DNA of 64,000 bases, taken from positions 2,018,231-2,082,230 of the forward strand of contig JARUPZ010000013.1 in the NCBI GenBank assembly GCA_031213475.1. The letters are read 5' to 3'. The notes under the pieces are model-generated. The model searched no databases. It saw nothing but the letters and a program-made list of their open reading frames with translations, and was not told the origin of the DNA. A program made the translations under genes and the position numbers. Position 1 is the first letter of the stretch, and each line of letters opens with the position of its first letter. Shown in pieces: positions 11,851 through 23,615 of this stretch. This DNA comes from Nereocystis luetkeana. Lineage: Eukaryota; Sar; Phaeophyceae; Laminariales; Laminariaceae.

Positions 11851-12114
11851 ATGCGGACTATTGACTATGGAAAGTAGTATATTTGTATATATGGAGTGTC
11901 AGCGCGGGTATTGTTCAGGTCAATGTGGTGTGTGTGTTATGGAATATGCATATCAGATAGCAGGCGTGTTCCTCTGTGTTCATATCTACCGTGCGTTTCG
12001 TACGGTGCAGGCAGCACTCCAGACAGCAACAGCTGCAGTCAGTAGCCACGAGTTGATTAGTTGTGGGAACGGGGGAACTCTAACAGGTACGCTGTAATTG
12101 AGTGGGTACCTGTG

Positions 12115-12375
12115 GCCATGTTAGTAATATTTTGATATTAATAGTGCATTTTGCACATTGATACCTTCCGTGTGTGCGCCTTCTTCGTCTCGCGTGTTTT
12201 CAGGTGGGAAGCGTCGATCTTGCCAGTCGGATTTTATGTTTGTGGTTTTTCGGATCTTCCTCGTATTAATAAGACTCCGGCACCTCTGTGTACGTAGCCA
12301 CCACGGACTCTTTGATTCAAGAGTTGATGTGAGGACAACAGCAGTAACAACAATCGCGCATGTCAAGACCACAAT
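12115..12375 (+). repeat. Dispersed repeat family B with (CAA)n-type end
   Basis: The segment GGATCTTCCTCG...CCGGCACCTCTGTGTAC, CCACCACGGACTCTTTGATT, GATGTGAGGACAACAGCA is homologous to the reverse of 56262-56440. It is also homologous to 2530-2640 and 56060-56150. Confidence 0.6.
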
Positions 12376-12595
12376 AAAAAGTACGACGATGACATGGCAT
12401 TGCGTTGTCTACTCTGGTTACTGCATATAACTGCTTACGTATGGATATCTCTGTCCCGTAGTCTTGTGACCACAGCTGCTTGCATCTCTCTAGGATTGAA
12501 GAATCGTCATAAGACACTGGTTGTGCTGCATCTTCGAAGGGTGCACAGAAAGGTTTACTGTCTGTAGTGTGAAGAACACACACACGTCTCCGGTG
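12375..12595 (+). repeat. ~200-bp dispersed repeat family A, copy
   Basis: Forward copy with TCTCTAGGATTGAAGAATCG and the terminal GTGAAGAACACACACACG. Confidence 0.7.
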
Positions 12596-12896
12596 TCAGT
12601 CGCTGTGGGTATTACTACGAATTACGATTCATAGTAGCTGTGACGGGTTGAATGTTCTTGGGCGGCGCTTTCCCCCGTACGATTCAGCCTCCGGCCCTAA
12701 AGCGTGCAGGGGTAGTAAGTGGGCAATACCCACCTATGTCACGAGTTGAAGGTATTTTGTCATCGAGCTGAACGCGTCGTACCCGGACGCGCCCTCGGCA
12801 GAAATTCGCGATGCAGTACGCCGGAACCACAATACAGCAACACGGCGGTGGCAGCACGTACTTATTTTTTTTTCATACGTACCCGGTAGAATATAG

Positions 12897-12897
12897 G

Positions 12898-12931
<34 letters not shown>

Positions 12932-13050
12932 CGTCGGTTGTTGATGTTGTTTTGGTTGTTTTGGTTGCGGTGGTTGTTGTGGTTTTTGTTGTTGCTGTTG
13001 TTGTTTTGGTTGCTGTGGTTGTTGTTGTTGTTGTGGTTGCAACACGGCGG
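12897..13050 (+). repeat. (GTT)n / GTTGTGGTT low-complexity tract
   Basis: A trinucleotide-derived tract flanked by copies of AACACGGCGGTGGC(A/C)GCACGT (12839-12860 and 13039-13060). Confidence 0.85.
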
Positions 13051-13458
13051 TGGCCGCACGTGCTTATACTATTTTATGACGTACCAGGTACCAGGTGTAA
13101 GATATAATGTTGGTGATGTTGCTGTCGTTGTTCTCGCATGAAGGCATTGCTGCAGTGCAGTTTGTGGTCACAGCACAGGCTCCAATAAATCTGGAGTGGA
13201 AGGTTAGGCTTAAGGTTAGGATGTACCCTGGTATGACACTACTGCTGCATGTACTCTGTGCGCTTTGCAGCAATACTACAGCAGTATGTGCGATTTGTAG
13301 CATTTAGTAGACATGGCCTACGCATCATGATCCAGTACACTAACATCATGTACGTACGTGGGTTCATCTCTCACCGAGTTATATATATATACTATCAATA
13401 ATAGTACGACGGACTTTTTCTTGCATACCGGGTACCAGGTACCAGGTATTGTTTTTCC

Positions 13459-13640
13459 AGCGGAAAGCGCGAGAGCGTGAGTTGCGAGTTACGGTATTAA
13501 TGGCAGCATTCGATGAAAATTGACGGGTAGTGGGAATGTTGAATTGACTCTATTCGCGATAAAAATATAGGCACGTGCCCGGAGAGAGAAAAGATTACGC
13601 CTGTGACCACGGCTGGTGCACAAGCTGGAAAGTATAGTTG
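13459..13640 (+). repeat. Dispersed repeat pair, copy 1
   Basis: It shares GCGGAAAGCGCGAGAGCGTG, GTGGGAATG, GGCACGTGCCCGGAGAGAGA and CTGTGACCACGGCT, in order, with 62939-63080. The GATAAAAAT..GGCACGT core also resembles the SINE body. Confidence 0.7.
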
Positions 13641-14283
13641 TGATACAAAAAAAAGAAGAAGCGACATCCCATACGTACCAGGCATTTCGGCATTAGTTTC
13701 ATTGATACTGGAAATCGGTGATAAGGTATACGTCGCACGTACACTATAAACAGTGTACCAGGTATACTGCGTACTCGTATATCATGTGAGTACGTATTGT
13801 GTATGCCCATTCCGTTCGCACTATTAATAAGAACGTAACGACATTTTATCTCCGGCAGCAATTGAACCTATCGGAGAGGCGCTACGTATGATGTATCTTA
13901 CCGTACGTACGTATGGCCACTTTATGCCTGCACCCCCGTTTACATACGCCTACAGGAGTGAGGTTTTAATATTTTTTATAGAGTCGAATCGTCGTTTGCA
14001 GTACGTCAGTCGTGTAGGAATATTTAGGAAGAAATATCCTGCTTTTTAAATACCAGGTACAAAAAACCATCCGTATGATAGCTACGGACTACCAGGTACA
14101 CAATTTGTCCCTGAACATGAGCACTGTTTTAATATTAATACTCTATGCGAAAGATCCTTATATTGAGGGACATGATGGCATTTCCGTGAGGAGCGTCGAC
14201 CTTACACAGGGGTGCGATCGATTTTCGGCGCTCGGTTTTTTCCAGAACGGGAAGGCTTAAAAAAATATCGAACAGGATCAAGC

Positions 14284-14370
14284 CTTTAAGGGCTGCAGTC
14301 CCGTTTTGGGGATACTGGCATTTAACTGGTTAATCCCCAAAATGGGAGTGCTGCAGTCCTTGAAGGGTTT
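14284..14370. mobile_element. Foldback element family 2, diverged copy
   Basis: AAGGGCTGCAGTCCCGTTTT and its mirrored end CTGCAGTCCTTGAAGGG enclose a short AT-rich centre. Confidence 0.6.
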
Positions 14371-14452
14371 AGGTGCGTTCTGAAATATCTGGTCGAGAGC
14401 CTTCCGAAAAGGTACTCGTAGCGTCCTTGAGGACCCCTGCCGTTGTTATCAC

Positions 14453-14540
14453 CTTTAGAACCGCAGTCCCGTGTTGGGGACAAACCACTCAAATTCTAAG
14501 TAAGTTGTCCTCAAAACGGGACTGCGGTCCTAAAAGGGTT
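14453..14540. mobile_element. Foldback element family 2
   Basis: ACCTTTAGAACCGCAGTCCC and the inverse GGGACTGCGGTCCTAAAAGG flank ACAAACCACTCAAATTC. It is 88 bp. Confidence 0.65.
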
Positions 14541-14554
14541 AACCCTTTTTATAC

Positions 14555-14650
14555 AACCCTTTTAGGACTGCAGCAGTCCCGTTTTGGGGACAAACTACTA
14601 GGAATTTGAGTGGTTTGCCCCCGAAAACGGGACCTAGTCCTGAAAAGGGT
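14555..14650. mobile_element. Foldback element family 2, adjacent copy
   Basis: AACCCTTTTAGGACTGCAG and a mirrored end GGGACCTAGTCCTGAAAAGG. It lies about 15 bp after the previous copy and shares the AACCCTTTT border. Confidence 0.65.
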
Positions 14651-15779
14651 ACGGGAAAAACGAGCGCCGAAAAACGGTCGACATCAACCCTCTGCGAACT
14701 CAACGCTCTTTTTCCGGTAGGTTTAGGCGAGGCGCGTTTCGCCCTCTTTTTGATTCCGCGCCCCAAGAGAACAGACCGCGCCTATTGGTGTTTCATACGA
14801 CAGAGCAGTCAGTGGTGTACACCTGGTATCTATTTGTGCGATCACAGCGATACCAAAACGCATTTATTTTTCTTGATTCTTCCGGTTTATGGACCTGTTT
14901 TCACGCTGCTCTATTTCCTACCAGGTAGGTGTTTGTAATTTTCTACGGATGGTTATGTTGTACGAGCTGGTTCCAGCGACTCGCGTAAAACTCCACCTTC
15001 GGACCATAAAACAATGAATAATCTGAAGCTCACGAAACGCTACATATACCCCATGACCGCATCAATAAGGGAAACACATCGGTGAAGCTAGTTTTGGTGT
15101 ACGCGCTGTAGTTCTGTAGTTCGCGAGATATGGGGATTTTCCCTATTGCTCGGTTGGCGTTGGTGCGTAGAGGTTTTAAGCGGCCCATCGTAAAAATCCA
15201 TACCCTGGTAGAGTTCAGTCTTCAGGACTTATGTCGGTCAATACATCGAATAACTGGACGGTAGACGTGTTTACATGATCGTATCAACAAGCGGAAGGCG
15301 TCCGTGATACTAGTTTTTTTTCTGCGAGCCGTCGTACGAGGCTGTTGCGCGAATAGTCTGCCAAGTTGCTACTGTAGAACAATGTATAGAGCTCTTTGGA
15401 AACCCTTGGGGGAAAATCTGTCTTCCCGAGAAATCTCTTTCGCACTCTTCATTTTTTTCAGAGTTGAAATACGACACTTGGCGAGGTTGTTCCTCTTTAC
15501 AACACCAGCAGAAAACGAGGGGATTTTTTCATTCTTCATTTTTCTTCGTTGACGCGTCAGTCGGGGTCACAAGGCTGGTGAAAAGATCCCCCCCTAAACG
15601 TCAAATGCACCTTAGGAAGTATAAAACTAAAATGAAAGAAACCATCTCGTTGTTCGTTCGTAGGTAGTGAAAGCCAAATTTCGTATTCCAACTCTTCAAA
15701 AACCTGGGTGCAAAAGTCTGAAGAAATAATGTTCCGCCTGTCGCTGGAACCAGCTCGTACATGCCCAATGTTTCCAATA

Positions 15780-16480
15780 TTTGGTATTCTTTTCTTTTTT
15801 TGACTAGAGGAAAAATAGGGAATAAGCTTTTCAATAACAACGGTTGACAAGCCTCCACAGATGGACATACTTTTGCGTCTCGGCTGTTCTCGCCAACGAA
15901 AACACACCAACGCCGAACGGCAGCAGTCGGCCACAATTCCCGGCTTTCCCTGTGACCAGACAAATCATCGCCTGATCACAGCGAAACGATTCCCTGCCAA
16001 CGCACACAGGCAACTGTTGTTGCCTTTCCTTTCTCACGGGGTTCTTTGGCAGCGCTGCCTTCAGTGTCAACCGGGTGCACCCTTTCAGAGGCGTTGCTTC
16101 GCCGCGACCTAAAGCGATTGATTCCATGCTTGTTGCGTCCCGGCCGCGCGATCAGACCGTAGTTTATTGCTCCAGGTCGGCTCGCCATTGATTTGCTGTG
16201 ACGGCGGGGAGTGACTAGATTGCATCCACTGCCGCTCTTTTCTACAAGGTCTCGTTGCGTTGAGACACCCCCGCCCCTCCGCCCTTCGCCTCTGGCGTGG
16301 CCGTCGCAGCGGTTAATGTCGCCTACATTTCCTGGTTCTCAAATCCACCCCCCCCGTCCGTCGTTGTTGAGGTAGTGACTCTGGTGGATAAACCGCACCC
16401 CCTCCCTTGGACTCTCCTGCCCTTGTCCCGGGAATGATCTTCTGGCGTTGGACGCGTGCCCGAGGAAATGCTTACCTCCT
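15780..16480 (+). repeat. Left arm of a large inverted repeat
   Basis: Its reverse complement matches 17213-17640 and then 18187-18445. Landmarks are the CGCGTCCAACGCCAG segment, CCGCTGCGACGGCCACGCCAGAGGCG, CCGGGACGCAACAAGCA and CTGTGTGCGTTGGCAGGGA. Short frames here are unlikely to be genes. Confidence 0.7.
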
Positions 16481-16630
16481 CCCCTCCCTCCAAGCGCTGG
16501 TTGCAGACGAGTCAAGCCTTGTCCCCCCCCCCCCCAGTGGGAACGTCCAAGCCATGGCTCCCCCCCGGCCGATCCATTGATCCTGTTCAAGACACCCTGA
16601 CCCCCCTCTATGGCAACCTCATTGAATGGG

Positions 16631-17190
16631 GGGGGTGTACTCGATAGGAGAGATGTACTCGATCTCATGCATGACCGTGGTCGTATGACTATAGACCCTC
16701 GCATCCCTACAAGGCCGGGACGGAGCATGTCGGGTTTTCACCGACCAGGCAGACATTGCTTGCACCAAGCGCGAAGCGCCGTGACGTGTCTGGCGAGTCG
16801 CATGAAGGGTGAGCTGCATCCTACTAAGAAGCGCTTTAGAGGCGGATTTTCTTGCATATGGATGACAGCATCAATGAAGTGATTTAATTTCTGGTATGGA
16901 CACTTCCTGAGACAGCAATGGGGTTAGTATGTAACTGCCTCGTGGGTGCCTCACCATATACACACTACGTGATACGATCACCCCCCTTGTGCGCAGTGAA
17001 GGTTCCCCCCGCACAAAAATGACCCAACTTGACCGCCAGCCGTGGTATCCGCCAAAAAAACAAAAAGAAACGAAAACGGTACCCTGGCTGTCTAGCTCAC
17101 GCAGTGAGTGGCGTGCTTTACAGCGTCGTTGCCAATCGACGCCAACCCAACCTATATATATACATATATATATACCAGGTATGTAATATA
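16631..17190 (-). repeat. ~500-bp dispersed repeat, reverse copy
   Basis: Reverse-strand copy of the same repeat. It has an extended AT-rich end that includes one TACCAGGTA motif (17173). It is bounded by G runs on this strand and sits in the centre of a large inverted repeat. Confidence 0.8.
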
Positions 17191-17888
17191 GGGGGGGGCG
17201 GTGGGGGGAGGGGGGTACGCTTCTTCGTGCACGCGCCCAACGCCAGGGCATTATTCCTAGCGCAAAGACAGGAACCTAAGGAGGGGATGCGCTTTCTCCA
17301 CAACAACGGTCCCCACCCACACGACGGGGGAAGGAGAGGATGGTTCGGACACCGAGAAAGCGTAGGGGGCATGAACCGCTGCGATGACCACGCCAGAGGC
17401 GAAGGCGGGGTGTTCCATCGGAACGGCGATGAGGCTGTGAACGACGAGCGGCTGTGAACGGAATCTGTTCGCCCGCACGGCCACAGAAAACCAATGGCGA
17501 GGCGATCCAGGGCGAAAGTTCAACGATCTGATCGCCTGACCGGGACGCAACAAGCACGTTATCAACCGTTTTACGTCGCGGCGACACAGCGCGCCTAAAC
17601 CGATGTGTGCCCGATTGAGAGCCGTAATGCCAACGTACTCCATGATACGCAAAAAGGCAGCAACGGCCGTCCACGAGATATCGGTAACAGTGTGTGGCCG
17701 TTTTCTGTCTACCGGGTCACTTAGCCCAATATCGCTGGGATACGACTATACAAGTAGGGTTTTACCATATTGTACGTTGATATAGTTCATCGAATTTTGT
17801 GCCTTTTTTGTTTTTCTCAAAGTCTAAGTCAGTGGGTGAGGTGGAGATACCCTATACTATAATGGAGTAAGGAGTCTCGGAAAACATT

Positions 17889-18182
17889 GGGCGCTACCTC
17901 TAGCAGGCAAGCACATTTGGCGCGGCCCCTATTACGGGGGGCCATAGCAAATAGGACCTACGTTACACACAAAAACCTACCAGGTATATATTTCCCTATT
18001 TTCACTAACAATATTTGGTCCTATTCTTTGGTCCCCCGTAATAGTAGGCAAGCACATTCGGCGCGACCCGTAGCGAGCAAGCACATTAGGCGTTACCCCT
18101 CGCAGGCAAGCACATTAGACGCTACCCCTATTGTAGTAGGCACGCACATTATGCGCCATCCCTACTGTAGTAGGCCAGCGCG
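17889..18182 (+). repeat. ~30-bp tandem repeat AGGCAAGCACATTAGGCGCTACC
   Basis: There are about six degenerate units with GGCAAGCACATT(A/T/C)GGCG. The MITE at 17932-18041 interrupts the array between units. Confidence 0.75.
17932..18041. mobile_element. 105-bp MITE carrying a 7-bp TACCAGGTA insertion
   Basis: It has family TIRs and a TA target duplication. In the interior, where sister copies read AACC-TA-TATATTT, this copy reads AACC-TA-CCAGG-TA-TATATTT. It is itself inserted within a ~30-bp tandem repeat. Confidence 0.87.
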
Positions 18183-19591
18183 CGTCCTGTGTGCGTTGGC
18201 AGGGATATCGATTTGGCTGTGATAGAGCGTTGGTGCTGTGTCTATTCACGGATACAAACAGCCAGGAATTATGGGGTACTGCTGCCATTCGGCGTAGGTG
18301 TGCTGTGCGTGCAGTTGCAACAACAGCCAAGACGCACAAATACGACCATATGTGCACGTTTGTGAACCGTTATTATTGAAAAGCTGGCTCCCTATGTTTC
18401 CTTCTTTTTTGGTGCTGTCAAAACGAAAAACTGGAAACAGGAAAATACACTACCAGGTATACTTTTGGGATGATCGAGGTCCGAGATCGGATATCATATT
18501 CAGGGGGAAACGCCTCCTCAATAATGCCGGGTATCGAATTCCGCCCGTGGTATCGGCGCCCAACGTAGGTTCTGATACCGGGAACCACTCACCTCTCTTC
18601 TTACTTCTTTTGGGCTTTGGGTACTCGGAAAGACGGTCAGAATGGCGAAATCCAGGTATACGGTAGTGGTATCTCTATATTACTCCCGGTACGTGCCAGG
18701 CCAATAAGCCAGCAGTTTTTAGCGGGCACCAGCACCCTTCTGCACCCTGCCACACTGGGCGATCCCATCTGTGCCGAGCGATGTTCACAGGCATCGTATC
18801 GGGCACCGGCATTGTGGGGGAACGCCTACTTTAAGTCACACGACTTTACGTACACCATCGACAACAGGAAGCGACTTTGGGTGCTAGGTTTAAGGGATGG
18901 TGCTTTCGGTTGTTGTTGCTGTTGGCCACACACTTCGTCACTGCCATAATAAGGAGGGTCTAGCCCGTGGTCTCACAAAGGCGCAAAGAGCTCCACGCCT
19001 CGGACAGATCATCTACAGATAGATCATAATCTAGATAATCTAGTTCTTCACCTGCCGTTGTGAGAGGTTTTGCGGGATCTGCATAGTACAGGTCCAATCC
19101 AGGAAACATGTGCTAGACCATGCGCTAGACCATCTGTATGATCTGTATGGTATGTATGATATGTGGCTGATCTACGAGCTCACTCACGTTGCCTGGAGGG
19201 AGCCGTGTATCCTCGTGACCTAGGACTTGTCTCCTGGGTTGGGTCTGTAGTAGACAGACCCTGCGGAACACATCAGAGCTGCGGGTTGGGATCAATCTGT
19301 AGATGATCTAGACCGTGATCTGTCATGGCGCGTGTCTACACCTGTTCGTGCTGCTGTTGATGTCTCGTGAGCCTGTGGATGGTCCCTTGGGGTGCGTCGA
19401 AGTGAGAGGTCAGAAGGAACCGTTTCTGTGCCTTCGCGATGACCGTTATTCTGCGATCGTCTTCGATGCTTCGCTCGGAGTCTGTCGAAGTGATGTCACG
19501 AGGGCCACCCGGGTGTGTGCTTGCATGTGCTCGCACTTACTAGTATTTAGTTAGTCTTTCAGATGGTTCCTTGGGGCATATCGGAGAGAAC

Positions 19592-19909
19592 TCGTAGCAA
19601 CTACTCGGCTGTGTTTCTAGATGTGCTTGCACTGCCAATTGTTTTGGTGGCTCTTTTAATGGGCCCTTGGGGGCCGTCAAGGTGACGTCATGAGGACCAC
19701 CCGGGTGCCGCGTCTCCACGTGCTCGTACTGCTTGATGTTATGTGAGCAATCGTAGCAACTACTCGGCTGTGTTTCTAGATGTGCTTGCACTGCCAATTG
19801 TTTTGGTGGCTCTTTTAATGGGCCCTTGGGGGCCGTCAAGGTGACGTCATGAGGACCACCCGGGTGCCGCGTCTCCACGTGCTCGTACTGCTTGATGTTA
19901 TGTGAGCAA
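19592..19909 (+). repeat. Near-identical 159-bp tandem duplication within the satellite
   Basis: The units 19592-19750 and 19751-19909 both start TCGTAGCAACTACTCGGCTG and end TGATGTTATGTGAGCAA. I saw no clear difference by eye. Confidence 0.9.
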
Positions 19910-20539
19910 TTGGATTGTCCCTTGGTACAGAAAGTGGTTAGGTCAGAAGGACCACTTGGCTGCGTGACTAGACGTGGTTGTGCTGCCTAATTATTTGGCG
20001 ACCCTTTCGATGCGCCCTTGGGGGTCTGTCGAGGTGACGTCATCGGGACCCCACCCGGGTTATGTGCCTACACGCGCTACGCACTGCTTGATTTTTTGTG
20101 AGCCTCTAGATGGTTCCTTGGGATCTACCGAAGTGAGGCCATGACGACCACCCGACCGTGTGTCTCTATGTGGTAGCACTTTAATATACGCTGACCCTTT
20201 GGGTGTTGACGTGATGTCATAACGACCACCCGGCTGCGTGTCTACCCTTGCTTGAGCTGGCTACTACCTGGTAATCTGTGACGGCTCTTGGTGTGTCCTC
20301 GTGTCTATCGAAGTGAGATAGGAACAGCCACCAGGGTGAGCTTCTATACTCAACTAAGCTAGATATTTTTGATATGACTGGTTCCATGTATCCTTGGGTC
20401 TGTTGACCGTAAGTCCTAAGGACCACCCCGGTGTTTTGTCTGCCCGTGGTTTGAGCTGGCTGTTCTTATCTCCACGTTTGATTTGTCGTCGGGTCTATCG
20501 AACAGAGGGCATAAAGGGCTATCCAGCTGTGTGTGTCTA

Positions 20540-21180
20540 CATGTCCCGTTCGTCCACTACCCGGGTACCTCGCGGGTATTATCCGGGCCTGTCACTACCC
20601 GTCCGGGTGCGAGTAATACCTCGTACCCGCCGGGTTATTGGACCCGAGTACCTAAGTACCCGGGTACTCGAGTGCCCGGTTAGAATACGTGTCCCCGGTT
20701 CGAACCTTCCCTCTCCATACCTCCTAAAAGCTATATACAGTACTTGATTAACAAATAATGTCGAGGTCCTCAACACTCACACCAACATGTTATATGTTGG
20801 AAAAGGCGGAGGGTTCACAGGCACCCCGGGTACCCGACATGAACGAGTACCCGGGTACCCGGCATGAACAGGTACCTGGGTATCGGACAAGAGCGCACGT
20901 GGTATATTTCTTTTGGGGTTAGGCGTGTTCCACATTGATTCGGTGCTTGTTAGTTGTCCTGCGGGTGTGAAATTTTCATGAGTTAGGGTACCCGGGTACC
21001 GTGGTACCCGCACTACCCTTGGTTCTTGTGCCTGAACAAACGAGTACCCGGCCACGGGCACGGGTAGTAACTCTGGACAAAGTCCGGGTACCCCTTCGGT
21101 CCGGGTATCCGGCTACGGCTACGGGTACTACGTCCGGAAAAAGTCCGGGTACCCATTTGGTCCGGGTACCCGACGAGGTT
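20540..21180. repeat. GGGTACC/CCCGGGTACC palindrome-rich block
   Basis: Dense CGGGTACCCG-type words recur in both orientations (20555-20690, 20820-20885, 20985-21175), separated by ordinary sequence. Confidence 0.8.
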
Positions 21181-21498
21181 CAACTCTAGCCTACACCTTG
21201 CACGCCGGCTATGCTTTGCAACTCTTTACGTGCCTCCTTGGGGGCTATCGTTGTGGGGTGATATCGACCGCCCAAACGTGCGGATCCGTGCTTGCTCTGG
21301 CTGGTGTTATGTTCCACACCCTTTCGACGTATCCTTGGTGTCTGTCGAGGCGGTGTCATGAGGGCCACCCGGGTGTGAGTGTACATGTGGCAGTGCCCGC
21401 TTAGTCTTCCGTTGTCTTTTCGATGTGTCCGAGGCGTGGCCATAGTAGCCAGAGCTCATCATATACGCAAAAAACTATATATTCCAGTATTTTTACTA

Positions 21499-21603
21499 TT
21501 GCGGGGGACCATATTAAACAGGACCTATGGAACACACAAAAAGCTATATATTTTACTATTTTTACTAACAATATTTGGTCCTAGTTACTATGGTCCCCCG
21601 TAA
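21499..21603. mobile_element. 105-bp MITE copy
   Basis: The TIRs begin TTGCGGGGGACCATA and end ACTATGGTCCCCCGTAA. TA lies on both sides (21497-21498, 21604-21605). It is 105 bp long and sits inside the satellite region. Confidence 0.86.
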
Positions 21604-23097
21604 TAAGTATATTTGGTCGTGATTAGTGTGTTCATCCACAGTAGAGCCTATCGAAGTGAGGCTGTAGGAGATCACGCCGCCGTGTTTCACGAATGTTTGG
21701 CTGCACTGCCTTGTCATTCTGCGACCCTTGCCCTATGGATGATCCCTTGCGGTCTATCGAAACAAGGTGATGAAGACCACGCGGCTGTGTGCCCACCAGT
21801 GCTTGCGCTGCCATATTTGTTGTTCTGCGACCGTTTCGGTGTTTCTCAAGCTCGAGGCGAGGGTCATACGGGCCACACGGCTGGGTTTCCGCACGTGCTT
21901 GGGCGCGCTATTGTTCTGTGACGATTAGAACCGTTCTCGAGTCCGTCGTTTTGAGGTCACAAGGATTACAGGAGCGTGTGTCTACAAGTGGTATTAACTG
22001 CGCTGGCTGTTGTCCTGTCACCCTGTAGATGCCTCCGCGAGGTCCGTCGAGGTGGTGCCATGGAGCCACCCGGGTGTGTGTGTACATGCGCCTGAACTGA
22101 CTATGGTTTCGTGAGCCTTTAGATATTATTCGGGGTCTATTGGGGTCATAAGAGCCGCCCCGCTGTGTGTATACACATGCGTGTGTTGGCTGTTATTCTG
22201 CGAGCCTTTTGATGTGTCGGCGGGTCTATCGAAGGGAGAATATAAGGACCGGTCGGCTGTGTGCCTGCACATGTATACGCGCTTGCACTGGAGTCTAATT
22301 ATTTGGTGAAGCTTAGGATACATTCTCGAGGTCTACCGAAACGATGTCATCAGGGCCATCAGGCTGTGTGTCTTCACGTGCTTGCGCTGACTGTTGTCCC
22401 CAAGTTCGATGTGCCCTCGAGCCTGTCGAGTTGAGATAGTAAGGTCCACTCGAGTGTGTGCCTGTACCTTTATCTGACTTTTTTCGGTGGCCCTTTCCAT
22501 GTTGTGCGTGGGGTCGTAGTAGCCACCCGGGCGCGATTTTATATGCTTGCACTGGCTGTTATTTTCAGACCGTTGGGGGGTGTCCTCGGGGCTATCAGAG
22601 TGAGATCATGAGGACCAGCTGGGTGGCACACAGGCTGTTGTTTTGCGACCCGTCCGGGGATCTTCCAAAGCGAGATCAAAAGTCTACGCGGGCGCGCAGC
22701 ACTTTGTATCCCCCATATTGCATGTCAACGTGATTGGAATTCGGTTAGATGTTCGAATATTTGCGCGAATCTTTTGTAGGCTTGCCTTGGGGTACCTAGA
22801 GCCGGCTCGTTCGGGAAATAAAAGCGGGAAGATAAAGGGTTTCTTCCGACGGAAATCACGGGCATTTTCCTGCTTGATCATTGCCGAACCTTTTGAAGGC
22901 TTGAGGTTGTTGGGGACATATTTTCCCCGCTAGCGCCAGCTGTAAGTCCTTCAGCATAAAGCTGGCTGTGTCACCCTCTTCCACCGTGCATGGCGATCAG
23001 TATGGTACCAAATACCATGGTATGTGGCCATCGAGTAGCTATCGCATGCGGCATTCGCAAAGGATACAATCTGGGGCGTTTTGCTCGAATCAGCCTG

Positions 23098-23310
23098 TAC
23101 TCGGCTTTGGTTGGTCGATGCTCAGCTTTGATTGGTCGATCTTCGCATTTGAATGATCGATACTAGGCTTCGATTGGTCGATAATGGATACTCAACTTCG
23201 ATTGATCGATACTCAATCTTTGATAGGTCGATACTCAGCTTTGAATGGTCGATCCGCACTGGTAGCTCTGACTGGTCGATACTGAGCTGTGGTTAGTCGA
23301 TACTCAGCTT
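23098..23310 (+). repeat. ~21-25 bp minisatellite GATACTCAGCTTTGATTGGTC
   Basis: There are about nine degenerate units with the invariant GGTCGAT(A/C) core, for example TGGTCGATGCTCAGCTTTGA. Confidence 0.85.
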
Positions 23311-23615
23311 GGCAAGCTGCGTGATGTGATACGTCGGCCGCTCGTGTTCCGCGTCCCCCAGTTTCCTCTAGAAGCATGGTGGTCGTTGTTGTTGGGTGCA
23401 CGACGTAGTCCCGTTGCCAGCTCGAAACGGGAATGCTGTTCTAAAAGGGTGAGCATGATGGTTGTAAATATCCCGATGCCATGCTGTATTGGTCGGCGCC
23501 AATGATGTCTTAACATGTCTTACGATTCCCCCTTCGCGAGATTTGCACTCTGGTGTGCGAGGTATCCACGCCGGCATGCCAATTACGGTATATAGCTGGT
23601 GATACACAACTACTA

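Larger units (their letters stand above)
17213..18445 (-). repeat. Right arm of the large inverted repeat, interrupted
   Basis: Matches the left arm in reverse. About 550 bp at 17640-18186, holding a tandem repeat and a MITE, have no counterpart in the left arm and look like later insertions. Confidence 0.7.
19300..22650 (+). repeat. Degenerate satellite, unit ~100-160 bp
   Basis: Recurrent words in order are CCTTGGGG(T)C(T)(A/G)TCGA, GTGA(G/C)GTCATGAGGACCAC, CCGGGTGTGTGTCTACATG, TGCTTGCACTG and TTTTGTGAGCCTTT. Units are diverged except for one recent duplication (19592-19909). A GGGTACC-rich block and a MITE lie inside. Frames across it are repeat translations. Confidence 0.8.

Noticed and set aside
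15601..15963. 120-codon minus-strand frame
   Set aside because: Lies in the arm of the large inverted repeat. The matching right arm is interrupted by stops in the same frame, so coding is unsupported.
19540..19878. Open frame with two identical protein halves
   Set aside because: Direct result of the 159-bp satellite duplication.
23098..23310. CRISPR-like array of repeats and spacers
   Set aside because: Units are degenerate, spacers are not unique and the genome is eukaryotic. It is a minisatellite.
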